The notes under the pieces were generated by a model. That model saw only the letters and a program-made list of their open reading frames with translations, searched no databases and had not been told where the DNA came from. Positions 31,448-42,769 of a DNA stretch of 64,000 nt are shown here, piece by piece (the stretch's first letter is position 1; each line of letters starts with the position of its first letter). The translations under genes were made by a program, and so were the position numbers. The stretch is from contig JAKLMB010000019.1 of NCBI GenBank assembly GCA_022813625.1, positions 310,001 to 374,000 of the forward strand. The letters run 5' to 3'. This DNA is from Aaosphaeria pasadenensis (lineage: Eukaryota > Ascomycota > Dothideomycetes > Pleosporales).

Positions 31448-32701
31448 CTACAAACCGAAGCAGCTGGCGTAGTAGGTGACGGACGCGGGCCAGTCAGAGA
31501 ACATGGCCTTGATGCCGACCTGCTGGACGAGGACATCAAGAACGGTGTACATGTCACCGTCGTTGTTGATAGCAGGTGCGACAGATTGGTAGTAGTAGTC
31601 GCCGCCCTTGTTAAGGAAACCGGAGCGCTCAAAACTCCAGGAGGTGATCTCGAGGCCGGCCTTCTTGGCAGCGAGGGCATAGTCGGAGGGGATGACGGTG
31701 GAGTTGTCCTCCGTAAGAGAAACGAGAGCGAAGATCGGGGGCGCGAGGATCTTGACACCGCGTTTGACCAGCTCATCCATGGAGCCAGTGGCGTTGACGT
31801 AGCCCTCAGGTGTGTCGACACGCTCATCGAGGTAGAGAGCCTGCTCGCCGAACGCGGGCTCGTTGTCAATCCAATAGAAAATGTCGTCAGGGAGGAAAGA
31901 CTGGAGGAAGACACGCTTGGGGTCAATATTCCTCGCCTTGTACTCGTTGACGAGGTCCTGAGCGAATTGAGCCTGGGTGTAGTTGTTGAAGGGCATTTTG
32001 ACGTCGGGAGTCTTCAGCTCGGAGGTGAACTTGAGACCCCAGCCATCAATGAGCTCGAGGAATTCGTCGTGAGTGGCGAGCGTGCCGCAGACGCTGTCGC
32101 TGTACAAGTCGGTACGGAATGGGGGAGTTCCGTCCATGTACTCCGCAACGGTGGTACCATTGGGGTTGAAACCGTCCATCTTTGCGCAAAGAGTCTTGAA
32201 CTCCTTGACAGTGATGTCGGAAGTGCAGCACTTTGCCTTAGCAGCCGTGCCATTGGAGGCGGGCTCGAAGGGAGTGGTGCACTTGGCTGCGAGTTCTGGG
32301 TGCAGAAGGATGTCGGTGGTAGTGTGAAGATCGCAATGCGAGTGACGGCAGACAAGCTGCTTGTCACTGGTGAATGCAACATCACACTCGACAACGCCGG
32401 CGCCTTCACGCCTGGCGGCACGGTATCCCTCAATGGTGTGCTCGGGGAATTGGAGAGGAGCACCACGGTGAGAGAATGTGAAGTCGGAAGTCGTGAAGGG
32501 ACCCTCCGAGCAGGAGAGAAGCTTCTCTTTCAATTCACCCTCATCCATGTTGTGGACCAACCACTCTGGTCGAGAGCCAACCTGGACATTGATATTCCTC
32601 CCGTGGTGCCCTTTGCCGGGGGTAGGGTAGCCGGTGGACTTGGGGACGACAGCAGCAGAGGCCGCTGCGATAAGCAGACCTGAGGTGAAGAGAGAGTGCA
32701 T
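31448..32701 (-). CDS. Secreted glycerophosphodiester phosphodiesterase (GDPD family)
   Basis: A single exon; Met at 32701 is chosen over the one at 32728 because it starts a clear signal peptide (MHSLFTSGLLIAAASA), giving 417 aa. The GDPD TIM-barrel motifs are SHRGAPLQFPEHT (His-Arg of the active site, Glu in PEHT), VECDVAFTSDKQLVCRHSHCDLHTTTD (E-x-D metal ligands and catalytic His) and LKFTSELKTPD. Extra Cys residues and several Asn-X-Ser/Thr sites fit an extracellular glycoprotein. The enzyme family splits glycerophosphodiesters into glycerol-3-phosphate and an alcohol, and fungal members scavenge phosphate or choline. A large antisense ORF over this gene (31586-32683) is a codon-bias shadow. 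Confidence 0.92.
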   Translation of the reverse strand: MHSLFTSGLLIAAASAAVVPKSTGYPTPGKGHHGRNINVQVGSRPEWLVHNMDEGELKEKLLSCSEGPFTTSDFTFSHRGAPLQFPEHTIEGYRAARREGAGVVECDVAFTSDKQLVCRHSHCDLHTTTDILLHPELAAKCTTPFEPASNGTAAKAKCCTSDITVKEFKTLCAKMDGFNPNGTTVAEYMDGTPPFRTDLYSDSVCGTLATHDEFLELIDGWGLKFTSELKTPDVKMPFNNYTQAQFAQDLVNEYKARNIDPKRVFLQSFLPDDIFYWIDNEPAFGEQALYLDERVDTPEGYVNATGSMDELVKRGVKILAPPIFALVSLTEDNSTVIPSDYALAAKKAGLEITSWSFERSGFLNKGGDYYYQSVAPAINNDGDMYTVLDVLVQQVGIKAMFSDWPASVTYYASCFGL

Positions 32702-34318
32702 CTTGAGCGATTGTCCGGTCGTTCCCAACGGCTTAAAGAGGATGAGGATGGGGGTGGAGAGAAGAGGAATTGACTCTGCAGCGTGAAGATCCCAGATACC
32801 AGGGCATTGGGAGGTCTTTTATCTCTGGAAAGCTCACAGTAGTAGTGCGCTGCAGGAAAGGTCTGTATGTTCGAACAAGGATGAGAAGCTCATTGCCAAT
32901 GCCGGCTAGGCACCGTGTGGGCAGAGGCCTTGCCGCGACGATTCGATTGTAGCTCCATTGCTTGGTGCACGTGGAGTAATCAGGGCTGGGATAGACGACG
33001 TTGGAGGCTTTGGAGGCTGGCCATGATGCAAAGGAAGTCAGGATGATTGATATCGCGCACTCCATCGGGAACTGGAGTTCGGCTTCTAAGCGTGAAAGGG
33101 GCTAGCCTGCCAACCAGCCAAGGGCTCTACTTGCGCACGTTGACACAACTCTGCGCTGTGAATGGCCACAATGCGACCTCCAACCATGGCAGATATCATG
33201 ATACGGCCTGCCGAGGGAACACCACCTAACAAGTAGTCAACGGTAGGTTAGCTACAACAATGTGGCACGGTTTGTCCTGTGCTGTCAGTGCTGTAGCATG
33301 GAGCTACTCCGGAACACCACGAGCTTGACAATCGATGCATCTTAAATCTTCTTAGGTCCCTCTGCTCTACCAATAGACGTTGCGTCATCATCCGACTGGG
33401 CGACCTTTTGCTCGTATCCCACTTCAACCATGTGCTGACAATGTTTCTAGACACTTGGCGGAGAATTGATCGTCGAGGACTAATTTACTTTGCTCTTCTA
33501 GCAGGTTTTCCAATGACAGACATTGCTCTGTGCCCTCTTGAAATTGCTAATTAAACCAGTCCGGCGCATTTGTCTAAAAAACATTCAACTTATGATCGAT
33601 CTATCGATAGGAACGAAAGGCTATCCAGACATCGAACGCTTAACAGCTTTGCATTCTTGTCTATGCCCGCCAGGTTAGTCTGATTAGGGCAGATGAACAT
33701 AGTACCAGCTCAGGGACACATTCATAGAGACATGGCTCACATGTACAATCATAACATGCAATGCTGACCCTCGACTGGGAACCCAGAAGCTCAAGCTTCT
33801 TCCCGGATGTGTACCTGCGTTAGCTCAAAGCTCTGCGGCCAATACAGCACTGTCTTGAAAGTGCAATGTCGATCCTGGCCAGGTTTGCTACACGTGCGCC
33901 GGATATTAGATTGGTCCCTTCGAATGTTCTCTCTACAGACTAGCAAAGCTCCAGGAGATAAGTAGATATGCAGCGACGGTCTTGTGAGGTCTTTCGAACT
34001 GTTACTCGACAAATCACACACCAATCCTCGTTGAACCAAACCTCGAGGCGATGCGTATACATACATAACACAATGTTCACGGGCATGCGATCGATATTTG
34101 AGGAAAGTATTTCTCCAGTTGAAAAAGCAAAAGAGCCTATACCTTCACTGCTAGTACATACGAATAGACAAGAGAAACAGTTGGAATGTTCATTCCTTGT
34201 GGGATATACCATTGCTATGAGTTGGTTCTAAGAACACGGCACATCGTTGATACACACTTCACTGTAACAACTGCAGCCATACTTCCCTCCCATCTCAAAC
34301 CCTATCGTCATACGTATC
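32702..34318. other. Intergenic, no gene recognised
   Basis: This 1.6-kb spacer holds the glycerophosphodiesterase promoter and the 3' flank of the RidA gene. Only short unsupported ORFs. Confidence 0.4.
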
Positions 34319-34778
34319 CTATTCCAAATGAGCCTCGACTTCGATCTCGAGAGCCATATTGTTATACAGCCCCGCGACCACAACGCCCGTCAACAAAGGC
34401 TGATGATTAGGACAATACGCCCTCAGATTCCTCACCGCAGCCCCCATCGCCTGTTCCCAATCCCCGCCCGCAAAGTACCCGCGCACCTTGAACACCTGCT
34501 CCCACCCCTTACCGCCGGCCTGCTGCAGTGCGTGTTCGACGTTGGCGAAGGCCTGGTCGACTTGCTTGTCGATGTCTGTGGGGATTTCTTCTGTGATTCT
34601 GTCCCATCCGCCTGGAAGGAATGGGTGTTAGCAAAGGTGGATTGATGGAGGGGGAGGATGGCAAACCTTGGCCTGAGATCTCGATTCGGTCGCCGATTCG
34701 TACGGCTTGGCTGTAGTGTGTGTCTTTTCTCACTCGCTCGCCGAACCCTTTGTAGTCGAAGTACTGGAGATGTGACAT
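34319..34778 (-). CDS. RidA/YjgF/YER057c/UK114 family protein
   Basis: Spliced CDS complement(join(34319..34611,34667..34778)), 134 aa, the normal size. Exon 1 encodes MSHLQYFDYKGFGERVRKD, then YSQAVRIGDRIEISGQG. After the 55-nt intron the frame continues GWDRITEEIPTDIDKQVDQAF, a QQAGGKGWEQVFKVRGYF helix-strand and the ending TGVVVAGLYNNMALEIEVEAHLE. Classical RidA proteins hydrolyse reactive enamine/imine intermediates; this sub-branch, common in moulds, is less characterised and the catalytic Arg was not located with certainty. The donor GTTTGC is atypical, but the junction restores the conserved SGQGGWD, so I trust it. Confidence 0.85.
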
Positions 34779-35555
34779 CGTTCTTCCCGGCGGAACAAGG
34801 ACTAATGTTCAATGACTTTTGGTGATATATGAAACGAAGAAGTCGCCGAAAATGAACAAAGGGCTTTTTTAAAGGTCAAAATTGAGTGCTTGCGACTTCG
34901 CTGGACTAGAAACCCGAGAATCGTAATGATTCTTTGCTGTGCTGATTCCATTCCCCAACATCCCCAAGCTCCCAATTTATATCATCAACCTCTCATCTCC
35001 CAAGCACAGCAACCCACCATTACCAAAAGGCCCCCCAGCCTCGCGAATGGCACTGCTTTGTAATTCCATCAATCCCTCTTTTCACATAATACTCATTATC
35101 GCCCCATAAAATACCCAAAGTTGGGGTACAAGATTCTATTTCACATATGCGGTTCTCCAAGACCTTAGCGGGGCGAAGGGGTCTAATTGCGTAGTCGGTC
35201 GATCCTGTAGGATCTTACGGGCGTTATTCAGCTGCCAAGAGAGGGATGAATACTAATCGGTGTCTGACCTTTTATAATACTTGGCTGTCGGAGTTAATAT
35301 CTATGGAGGTTTTGGTGTGGTGTTGCTTGTTTTTGTATGTGTGAATGCGGATGTTAGACGGTGATACGAGGTATATTCACATCGCCACCATCTCAAAAAT
35401 AGAGAAGATCAATACTTTGGGTGTCGAATATGTGTAAAAAGGACCATAGTATGAAAAAAACTGATGTGTAGATCTAATGAAGCATTGACACAAAATCTAT
35501 ATCACCCTTTTCCATAAAGACGTATATAGCGACCAACCCGTCCACCTCACCTCAT
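34779..35555. other. Intergenic, no gene recognised
   Basis: A 777-bp spacer with the RidA promoter and the 3' flank of the PAM2-motif gene. Nothing distinct was seen. Confidence 0.4.
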
Positions 35556-36078
35556 TCAAAAATCATCGTCCTCCCACTCCCCTCGCACGTTCCCAGACAT
35601 ATGCGAGTCGCCGCCCGGTATGAACGTGATGGCACGGGCATTCAACTTACTCTCCGCTGCTGTCTTCTTAGAGGGGCAGCTGTTAACTTGAGCGGTGCTG
35701 GTGGTCTTAGTGGCAGTTGTGGACTGAGGTGATGAGGGTGCTGATGATGACGGGGATGAATGGGTGGTACTCGAGGGTGAGGTGGGTGTGTGGTTGGCGT
35801 TGGTTTTGGGGTTGTGTTCAGGAGCAGTGGTGGTGGGCGTGGTGTTGTTGTTGATGTTGATGTTGGGCCATTGTATGGGTTTCGCTGTTTGCCTCTCGAC
35901 TATGCGTTTGTTATATTAGATTGTTTTGAATTGACTCGATGGGCGTACAGGTAAGCTTTTCCAAGGTAGTATCGTAGCCATGGGAGGAGTGATGTGTGGT
36001 AGATATCAGTGCTGTGTTGGGCGTAGTGAGGCAGTGTCTTTGTGCTAAGTGTGCATTGAAGTTTTCAATCGTTGACAT
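35556..36078 (-). CDS. Small disordered protein ending in a PAM2-like motif
   Basis: Proposed CDS complement(join(35556..35899,35949..36078)), 157 aa; the frame is also open to an upstream Met at 36126. Exon 1 encodes MSTIENFNAHLAQRH and a Thr/His-rich stretch. The 49-nt intron (donor GTACGC, acceptor CATAG) joins KLT to FERQTAKPIQWPN. Most of exon 2 is low-complexity Asn/Thr/Ser/Pro. The C-terminus is different: SKLNARAITFIP (residues 127-138) followed by GG and a very acidic end (EWEDDDF). The segment fits the PAM2 consensus (S-x-LN-x-x-A-x-x-F-x-P) by which ataxin-2, Pan3, eRF3 and other proteins bind the MLLE domain of poly(A)-binding protein. No other domain is recognised. The exon 2 frame is convincing; exon 1 is less sure. 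Confidence 0.6.
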
Positions 36079-36310
36079 CGAGCAATGCAGTGCGCGTTTG
36101 ATATGGACACTTCGCGAACAGAACATTCACCACTGACCTCAAATCATTCAATGAACTAGCTTCAAAATGGTAATAGTGTTCGGGAAATAAAAGGCAAGAA
36201 AAAGGGTATACATTCACAAAACGCCCATTCTAGTACAAGATATTCATACAGCCGTGATGTCGTACGAAGGGATTAGCCAATCCCCAATCGTTGCCTGAAT
36301 CCCTTGATGC

Positions 36311-37852
36311 CTACAGCTCCTGCTTGCTCCCGGGCTCTACACTCGTAGGCCGCTTGACATTCTCGAACTCCTCGTCGAGATCGTCGGGCTGTTCCACCAT
36401 CTCGGCGTCCTCGTCTAGGGTAGTATCTTTGAGAGGGCCTTCGCTCTCTTCGTACCATTCATTGTTAAGCCAGTCGTGGAGGAGCTCCTTCGCCAACTCG
36501 CTCATGTTGTAATAGCCGGGGTTGTTCTTAGGTTCGAACATGGACATGTGCGCAAAAGTCTCCGAAGTGCTTTTGTCGTTTACTGCAGGGACGAAGTATT
36601 GTTTCGCTTCACCCTTTGGAAGGTTGCAGAACGTGCGATCGGTGCCTGCTACTTTCCCAGCCCATGAGTCTTTATTGTTCTGTGCGTTAACAGCGTGCCC
36701 GAGTGTGGTGTGGATGTTTGTGAAGCCAATCGATTGGGTTTGCGAGAGCTTGATCACATTGTAGAGGCGCTTCTTAAGGTCTTCTGGCCGTGCCAGACTG
36801 CCCACAAACTCGAGATGCGACGTTGCCCAGCTCCAACCCTCTGTTATCTGTTCCCTCTTCATGTACGCAGCAGCGCCTCCAGCAGCGACTGCTCCAGCTG
36901 CTCCAGCAAATAATGCCACTCGGCCATAACGCTGCCACAGTGGTGTGGCAGCTGCGTCTGCATTTGAGTCGCTAACGACCTTTGAACTCTTGTCCGGAGC
37001 TGGCAGCATCCTGCTTGCATCCACAGGACCTGCTTCGGAATTCTTCCCACCCCAACCGAACGCACCAGCAAGGTTCGAATAGGCTGCGTATGCCGAATTT
37101 GCAGTTTTCCAATGACCCTCGGCGCCATGCGCAACAACTCCTGGAGAGATTCCAAGGTACGGGGTGTCGAACGCAAGCACGCCTTGAATGTACGGGAACA
37201 TCAAGAGACTAGGGTCGGGTAGAGAAGAGGTCGAGTGCGACTGGGAGTTGTTAAGAGAGTGTATGGGCTGTTCGTTGATGATAGAGAGAAGGGTTTCGGC
37301 TGCGACGATTCCGCCCATGGAGTGGCCGACGAGAACGGTGCGTACGGAGGGGTCCACGGTGGGTGAGGGCGTCCCATTTTCGACCTCGAGATCTATGACT
37401 TTGTTCTGAAGCCTGAAATTCATATGTGGTTAGTACTCTAGGCCGCAGAGGTCCGTAGTTGGGCGTGCAGGCTCGCAATGCACGATGTCGCGATGGGACA
37501 AGGACTCACCATTCTTTGAACCTCGCCACACATTCCTGTAGATCGCCTCTTGTCTCGTACTTGGGATATGTGATGGTCAACACGGAGACCTTTGGTAGCG
37601 CATGTTGGAGAATCGCCTTGAGATGGGAAGGGAAATTGGCAAACGTGTCATCGCCGCCCTACAGCAGTAGTGTCAATGTTAGCAGGTGGAATGCAGGTCT
37701 TTGAAGGCCTCGGAAGTTTGCGATGCGATGCGGTGCATGTGCGATGCGGTTCATGGGGTGGGAAGTGGTGTCGCGCTGAAGAAAAGAGCGTTGTGTGATT
37801 CATTTCGTACCTTGAATCCATGGATAAAGCACAGGAGCAGCGTCTTCTTCAT
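36311..37852 (-). CDS. Alpha/beta-hydrolase (DUF676/PGAP1-like lipase) with a hydrophobic segment
   Basis: Spliced CDS complement(join(36311..37412,37510..37658,37811..37852)), 430 aa. Exon 1 encodes MKKTLLLCFIHGFKG, the first strand and oxyanion region of a lipase-like hydrolase (FIHGFKGGDDTF). The nucleophile elbow is LVGHSMGGIVAAE, and FDTPYLGISP follows as in DUF676 proteins. A glycine/alanine-rich hydrophobic stretch (LFAGAAGAVAAGGAAAYM) may span or touch a membrane. The C-terminus is acidic. Relatives act on lipids or on GPI inositol acyl groups, but the substrate of this branch is unknown. Introns are 152 and 97 nt, longer than is usual here; both junctions preserve frame and family motifs. 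Confidence 0.85.
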
Positions 37853-38839
37853 TCTTCTAGACTTGAACTGTGGTCCGGCATGGCGGGGGCGCAAGTAGAG
37901 AGCTGAGGCGGGTGAGAAGATGCGGTCGGTCGTGGCGGGAGCGGGAGGCCGATTACGTCGTCGTTTGTCTGGGGTTCGCTTGCAGCCCTGGCCCTGGAGA
38001 TCGATCCCTGATTGGCTGATCCGACCATTCCCATTCCTTTATCCATCCCCTCACCATCTCACACACTCGAGGCTTGCAGACAAAGTCAGAATATACGGGA
38101 AGATAATTACACTTATCAAAGACGTTCCACTACAACAGAGAAAGTTTCCAAAGAAACAATAAAGGAAGATAATTCAACTCCACCATTAGAACCTTTTTCC
38201 TAAAGCCTAAATCCGCTTCATTTTATACTCGTCGTCTGATCACGGACTAGAAAGCTCCCCTCTCCTCCGGCCGGCCTTATAGGTAACATTCATTGCATCC
38301 AATTGGGAAACAGACCGAAGCTAACTCCATAATCATATTCGAATCACCCCGCAAGTGTGCAGAATCGAGTATGCTCGCACCCTTGAACCTCTCTCCAAAC
38401 CAAGGTATTTGCATGATCAGTCAGCGATGTCATAGTGGGATATTCCCTTATCCAACCAGTGCCAGCTTCCGAGCCTTTCCTACTGACCATTGGTGTGGTA
38501 TGGACTTTTTCCTTATCACCGCATTAGCTCGACATTCGAGGCCACCTGCGAGTGAGATCGGCTCAAAGGTTGCTTGGAGATCATGAAGATGATAGAGTCA
38601 TTGAGAAATCTAGTAGAACGTCTCCACCAATGGCCACGCGACTCGTCATAGCGGTGGTTGCATCAATGCTCTCCATTGGATGTAAGCTGGTAGCTTCTAC
38701 GTGGGACGCTTTGTCCTTATCGCAGGTATAAAGCTGGGGGGTTAGAAGCATGATTGGAAATAGTCTGAATACAACTTGCTTTCCAACAATTTCTTCCGAC
38801 CAATTTACCATTGTCTACTCCGTACTCTGACCACGAACT
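37853..38839. promoter_or_regulatory. Divergent spacer between the hydrolase and the second alcohol dehydrogenase
   Basis: A 987-bp region with both promoters. TACTCCGTA occurs at 38816-38824, only 16 bp before the dehydrogenase ATG. No ORF is supported. Confidence 0.45.
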
Positions 38840-40038
38840 ATGTCCTCCCCAAGCATTCCGAAGAGCTGCCGCGCCGTCGTGATCGAGAAGGCCAATGCAC
38901 CATGGGCCATAAAGGAAGTTCCTGTGAGAGAGCCCAAGGAGGGAGAAGTCCTAATTAAAGTTTCTGCATGTGGTGTCTGTCACTCCGACTCCTTCGTGCA
39001 AAATGGCAGCTTGTAAGTAATATCCAAAAGGCAGAGTTGTGGTTGTACTTGGACTAAACGGATACCCAAAGCGGCACGTACCCCCGCATCCCCGGACATG
39101 AAGTCATTGGGAATGTAGTGGCTATCGGTCCCAACGAAAAGAAATGGAAAGTCGGCGACAAGGTTGGTGGACCATGGCATGGTGGGCATGACGGGCTATG
39201 CACTCCTTGCAATAAGGGCCTTTACCAGATGTGCGAAAATGAAGAGATTAATGGTGTAACTCGAGACGGTGGCTGTAAGCATTTTTTGTTCGAGGTCGTT
39301 TCAAGGCCAATGTTGACAAACAGAACAGATTCGGAATACTGCGTTCTCCGCACAGAGGCTGCCGTTCGAATTCCAAAAGACGCCGACCCCGCCGAATATG
39401 CACCTCTTCTGTGTGCCGGTGTGACCGTCTTCAATGGCATCCGAAAGATGAATATTACCCACGGAGACATTGTAGCCATACAGGGTCTCGGTGGCCTGGG
39501 GCATCTTGCAGTGCAATATGCGCGCAAGATGGGCTATCGGACAGTCGCACTGTCGACTAGCAGTTCGAAGAAGGACTTTGCGTTCCAATTAGGTGCGACC
39601 GACTATGTGGATACGAGCAAGGAAGACGCTGCGGAAGCGCTTCAGAAGATGGGCGGCGCTTCCTTGATCGTAGTCACGGCGCCAAATCCTAAGATCATGG
39701 GTCCTTTGATCAATGGATGCGGGCCTCTGGGTAAGGTGTTGATACTAGCACGTAAGTTCAAGAAATCACTATTTTCCACAAGCACAATGCGTGAGACTGA
39801 TTATCGCACAGCTGTTGGAGATATACCAGTCAATACGGCAGCGTTGATCCCTAAGGGCATTAGCGTCCATGGATGGCCCAGTGGACATGCGCTGGACTCT
39901 GAAGAAGCAATTAAATTCGCCGAACACCAAGGTGTGAAATGCATGATCGAGAAGTTTCCGTTTGACAAGGTGGAAGACGCTGTGAAGCACATGGAGAGTG
40001 GCAAGGTCAGATTCCGCAGCGTCATTGTGATGGATTAA
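38840..40038 (+). CDS. Zinc-containing alcohol dehydrogenase (MDR superfamily)
   Basis: Spliced CDS join(38840..39012,39072..39274,39329..39751,39812..40038), 341 aa. The catalytic zinc region is CGVCHSDSF and IPGHEVIG, with Cys in PLLCAGVTVF; the coenzyme loop is GLGGLGHLAVQYA. The structural site reads GGHDGLCTPCNKGLYQMC, with Asp where other MDR enzymes have the first of four Cys. Introns 2 (54 nt) and 3 (60 nt) are multiples of three without stops, so a naive ORF call includes them; removing them restores DGGYSEYCVL and LILAPVGDIPV. Substrate unknown; close relatives reduce or oxidise diverse alcohols and aldehydes. It is clearly different from the dehydrogenase at 20.4-21.6 kb. Confidence 0.92.
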
Positions 40039-41974
40039 ATGTCGAGGTTGTAGATGGCCTGGCAATGGGCGGAATGGGGCGTAAAGAAGGTATGAATTAT
40101 GCCGAGTACAAGGATGGACATGGAAACAAAAGTTTACAGGCCTTGTGTCTATGATAAACAATCGCCGTCGACAGGAGATGGATATGGAGATGTTGCCATC
40201 AAGGTGGACGCTCGCCGCACCTGGTAAACCTGCCTGAACGAGGGTTGCCTGGCTTGGGGGCCTGGATGATGGATACCTTCAACGTTGACAACAAAAAGTA
40301 AAGGAGAATATACTCCGTACTGTGTAATAGCACGGAAAGCAACGATTATTGCTGTGATTAAGATAATGGTGCATGGATTGGTTACTAACTGTTAGACGTG
40401 ACAACAATTGTCATTGCCTACATTTGTACAAACGGCGACTCCGTATCTAACAAAGTACACAGTATCTTGTGGCTATCTGCTTACTCGTATCCTATAGGTG
40501 GTAGGATACTACCTGACATATAACTTTGCCTCAGCCGGTGTGATTCCAGCTTCGTATAATTAGCTATAGGTGATAGTAGAGGCATCCATAACCAATCATT
40601 ACAGACAAACGTCCGCATGTATCGGCACGCGCCTCTCTCAATCATGTCTCAGGTACTGTCGAGCCCCCTCCTGGGCGGCTCCTCTGTGCTGAAAGATGGA
40701 TGGATTAGGGATGGAGGGATGAGGGGAGTGCCTCGAGTGGCTTCAGGTCTCTGTCTCAGGGGATGCCTGTCGCATGTGTAACCAGCATTCCAGCCAATCC
40801 GCATACTCGAACGAGCTTCCCCGTGTTTCAAGTCAGCCCTCTCGTGTCTCTCTTGTCCCCAAACCCCAACACATCATCACTCCAAGTATCCAACTATGCT
40901 CCTTATGCTCACATCCTCCCTAGAAACTCCCTGGACCACTTGGATTACCTAGAGAAGAACAGGTCTTGCCTATCGTGCCCATCACCGCCCATCACCAGAA
41001 CATGGCCCACCAACCGCCATGCGTCGCTCTCTTAAACACAACGACCTCCCTGGAGATCCGCCTCTTCTCTTGCCCTCTCTATCCTTTCGGAAGAAACGGC
41101 TGCCTCTTTGCCGCTCCCGCAACGGCATGAACTACTGAATATCTTCACGAATCTTACGACATCCTCTTCTTCCTTTGGGCACCATCCCTTCCTTCGTATA
41201 ATCGCTTTCTTAGGGTCTCTCGCGCTGGCCGTGTTTTCTTTTCTTTTCCATTCAAATCCCCCTCCTCTACACCTTCATCTTTTTTATAATCTGGCGTTTG
41301 CTCTCCAGTACTTCTCTCCTTGCAGGCCCGGCGCCGTTTGTCCTTTGCATCTCCACTCGGGCTGTCCCCTCCTTGTCTCAGTCACTCATTGCCTTGCAGA
41401 ACTCGTGCTTGACTGTCTTTCGTTTGTACGCTTGCGAAGGTTAAAATTCAAAGACCAATTGGTCAAGTTTGCAACCTTCTTATTGCCGGGACCATCATCG
41501 GTGCGAGCGATTCCGTTGGCTTTGTGTCGTGCCTGAATCCCGTATTCAAAAGCATAAGCAAGTAGCCGTAGATATTTGGAAGAACCCCCCGGACAGCAAA
41601 AGGTTAAAAAAAGTATTTGCGAGCCTTATTTCTCGATCCGAAGAGCGGAAACAAACAGCATCATCGACAGCGCAGCAACGGTGTTCGCCTATTGATATTC
41701 TATTTGTATTTCGCTGGTGGTTCGACAAAGTCCAGACTCCGAGACTCACAACGACCAAGTCGCATAAATCTCCGAGTCACACCGTCCACGATTTTCCCAG
41801 CTCCCAAACCGCAGCCGTCTCACCACCACGAGTGCATTATCTTCCTACCGAGACAGTGCAAGGCCTGCTGCGTGAACAACGGTTGGTGACGCTCACAAAT
41901 CACCCATCATCTCCGCAACTGCCCCACTCGCCCAAGGACCTTCCAGCCTCAATTAATCTCCATCTCCCACCAAC
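40039..41974. promoter_or_regulatory. Spacer and probable leader of the GPI-anchored protein gene
   Basis: This 1.9-kb region has no supported gene. TACTCCGTA lies at 40311-40319. From about 41040 to 41420 the plus strand is strongly C/T-rich, suggesting a transcription start and long leader for the downstream gene; if so, ATGs within it (for example 41469, whose frame overlaps the main start) would act as upstream ORFs (inference). Confidence 0.45.
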
Positions 41975-42769
41975 ATGGCCCGCTCTTCAACAACATCCAT
42001 CTGGCGAACACTCATCATGTCGGCTCTCGTCCCTGTGGGTGTAGCCGTCACCAACAGCCCAGTGTCGCTTTCCAACTTCATCCCCCGCATCGAGAACCTT
42101 CCGTCGCAATGCCAGGCCGTATACACAAGGACCATCCAAGGTTGTACGCAGACCGACTTCACCAGCAGCAGCGGCTGCAGCTCTGCCTGTCTCAACGGCT
42201 TGGTGACCATCACCCGAGAAGTGAATCGCTCTTGCGCAAATGTAGACGTCCCAGAAACCAGCATCATCGGCGTCTTCCTCCTCGGCCTCGGAATCCCAAG
42301 TCTCTGCTCCAACGCAGTTGTCACCACCATCGCAGCTACATCCGCGGCACCAACCCAGCAACCGCCGCCGCCGCAGACGTCAAGTTCAGAAGATGACGGT
42401 GACGATGTTACAACGACGACAACATCATCTGCCGCAGCCGTGACCTCAACCTCCAGCGGCATCGCCGTGGACCCCAGCATCCCCACCGACACCACCCTCG
42501 CAACCTCCATCGCAACAACCGCAGTCCAATCCGCCAACCCTCCTCCTTCAGAAACAGGAAACCAAGATGCACAGTCATCCCCCGCAACCAGCGCAGCAGC
42601 TCCCCAGCAAACAGCCGACACTCAAAAGTCCAACGCCGAGTCCGGAGGCGGCTCGCCGTTCGACGTGGTCGCAGAAGGCGGCGCCGCACCACCCGCCGAG
42701 CGCATCGCCAGCAAAGTCGCCCTCAGCTGCATACTCGGCACCGCGCTGTTATTCACCGTCTTCCTCTAG
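41975..42769 (+). CDS. GPI-anchored cysteine-rich cell-surface protein
   Basis: A single exon of 264 aa. An N-terminal hydrophobic segment (IWRTLIMSALVPVGVAV) acts as signal peptide. The domain up to about residue 112 has six Cys (46, 57, 68, 72, 87, 111). Then follows a long Ser/Thr/Pro/Ala-rich region (about 115-235), expected to be O-glycosylated. The C-terminus has a small-residue stretch (ESGGGSPF, and EGGAAPP) followed by a hydrophobic tail (VALSCILGTALLFTVFL), which is the layout of a GPI-anchor signal. This suits a wall or membrane-surface protein of filamentous ascomycetes. I do not assign it to CFEM because the number and spacing of Cys differ. Function unknown. Confidence 0.82.
   Translation: MARSSTTSIWRTLIMSALVPVGVAVTNSPVSLSNFIPRIENLPSQCQAVYTRTIQGCTQTDFTSSSGCSSACLNGLVTITREVNRSCANVDVPETSIIGVFLLGLGIPSLCSNAVVTTIAATSAAPTQQPPPPQTSSSEDDGDDVTTTTTSSAAAVTSTSSGIAVDPSIPTDTTLATSIATTAVQSANPPPSETGNQDAQSSPATSAAAPQQTADTQKSNAESGGGSPFDVVAEGGAAPPAERIASKVALSCILGTALLFTVFL

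Noticed and set aside
31586..32683. 365-codon plus-strand ORF
   Set aside because: Exactly antisense to the glycerophosphodiesterase gene, with no domain or signal; its openness follows from the codon bias of the true gene.
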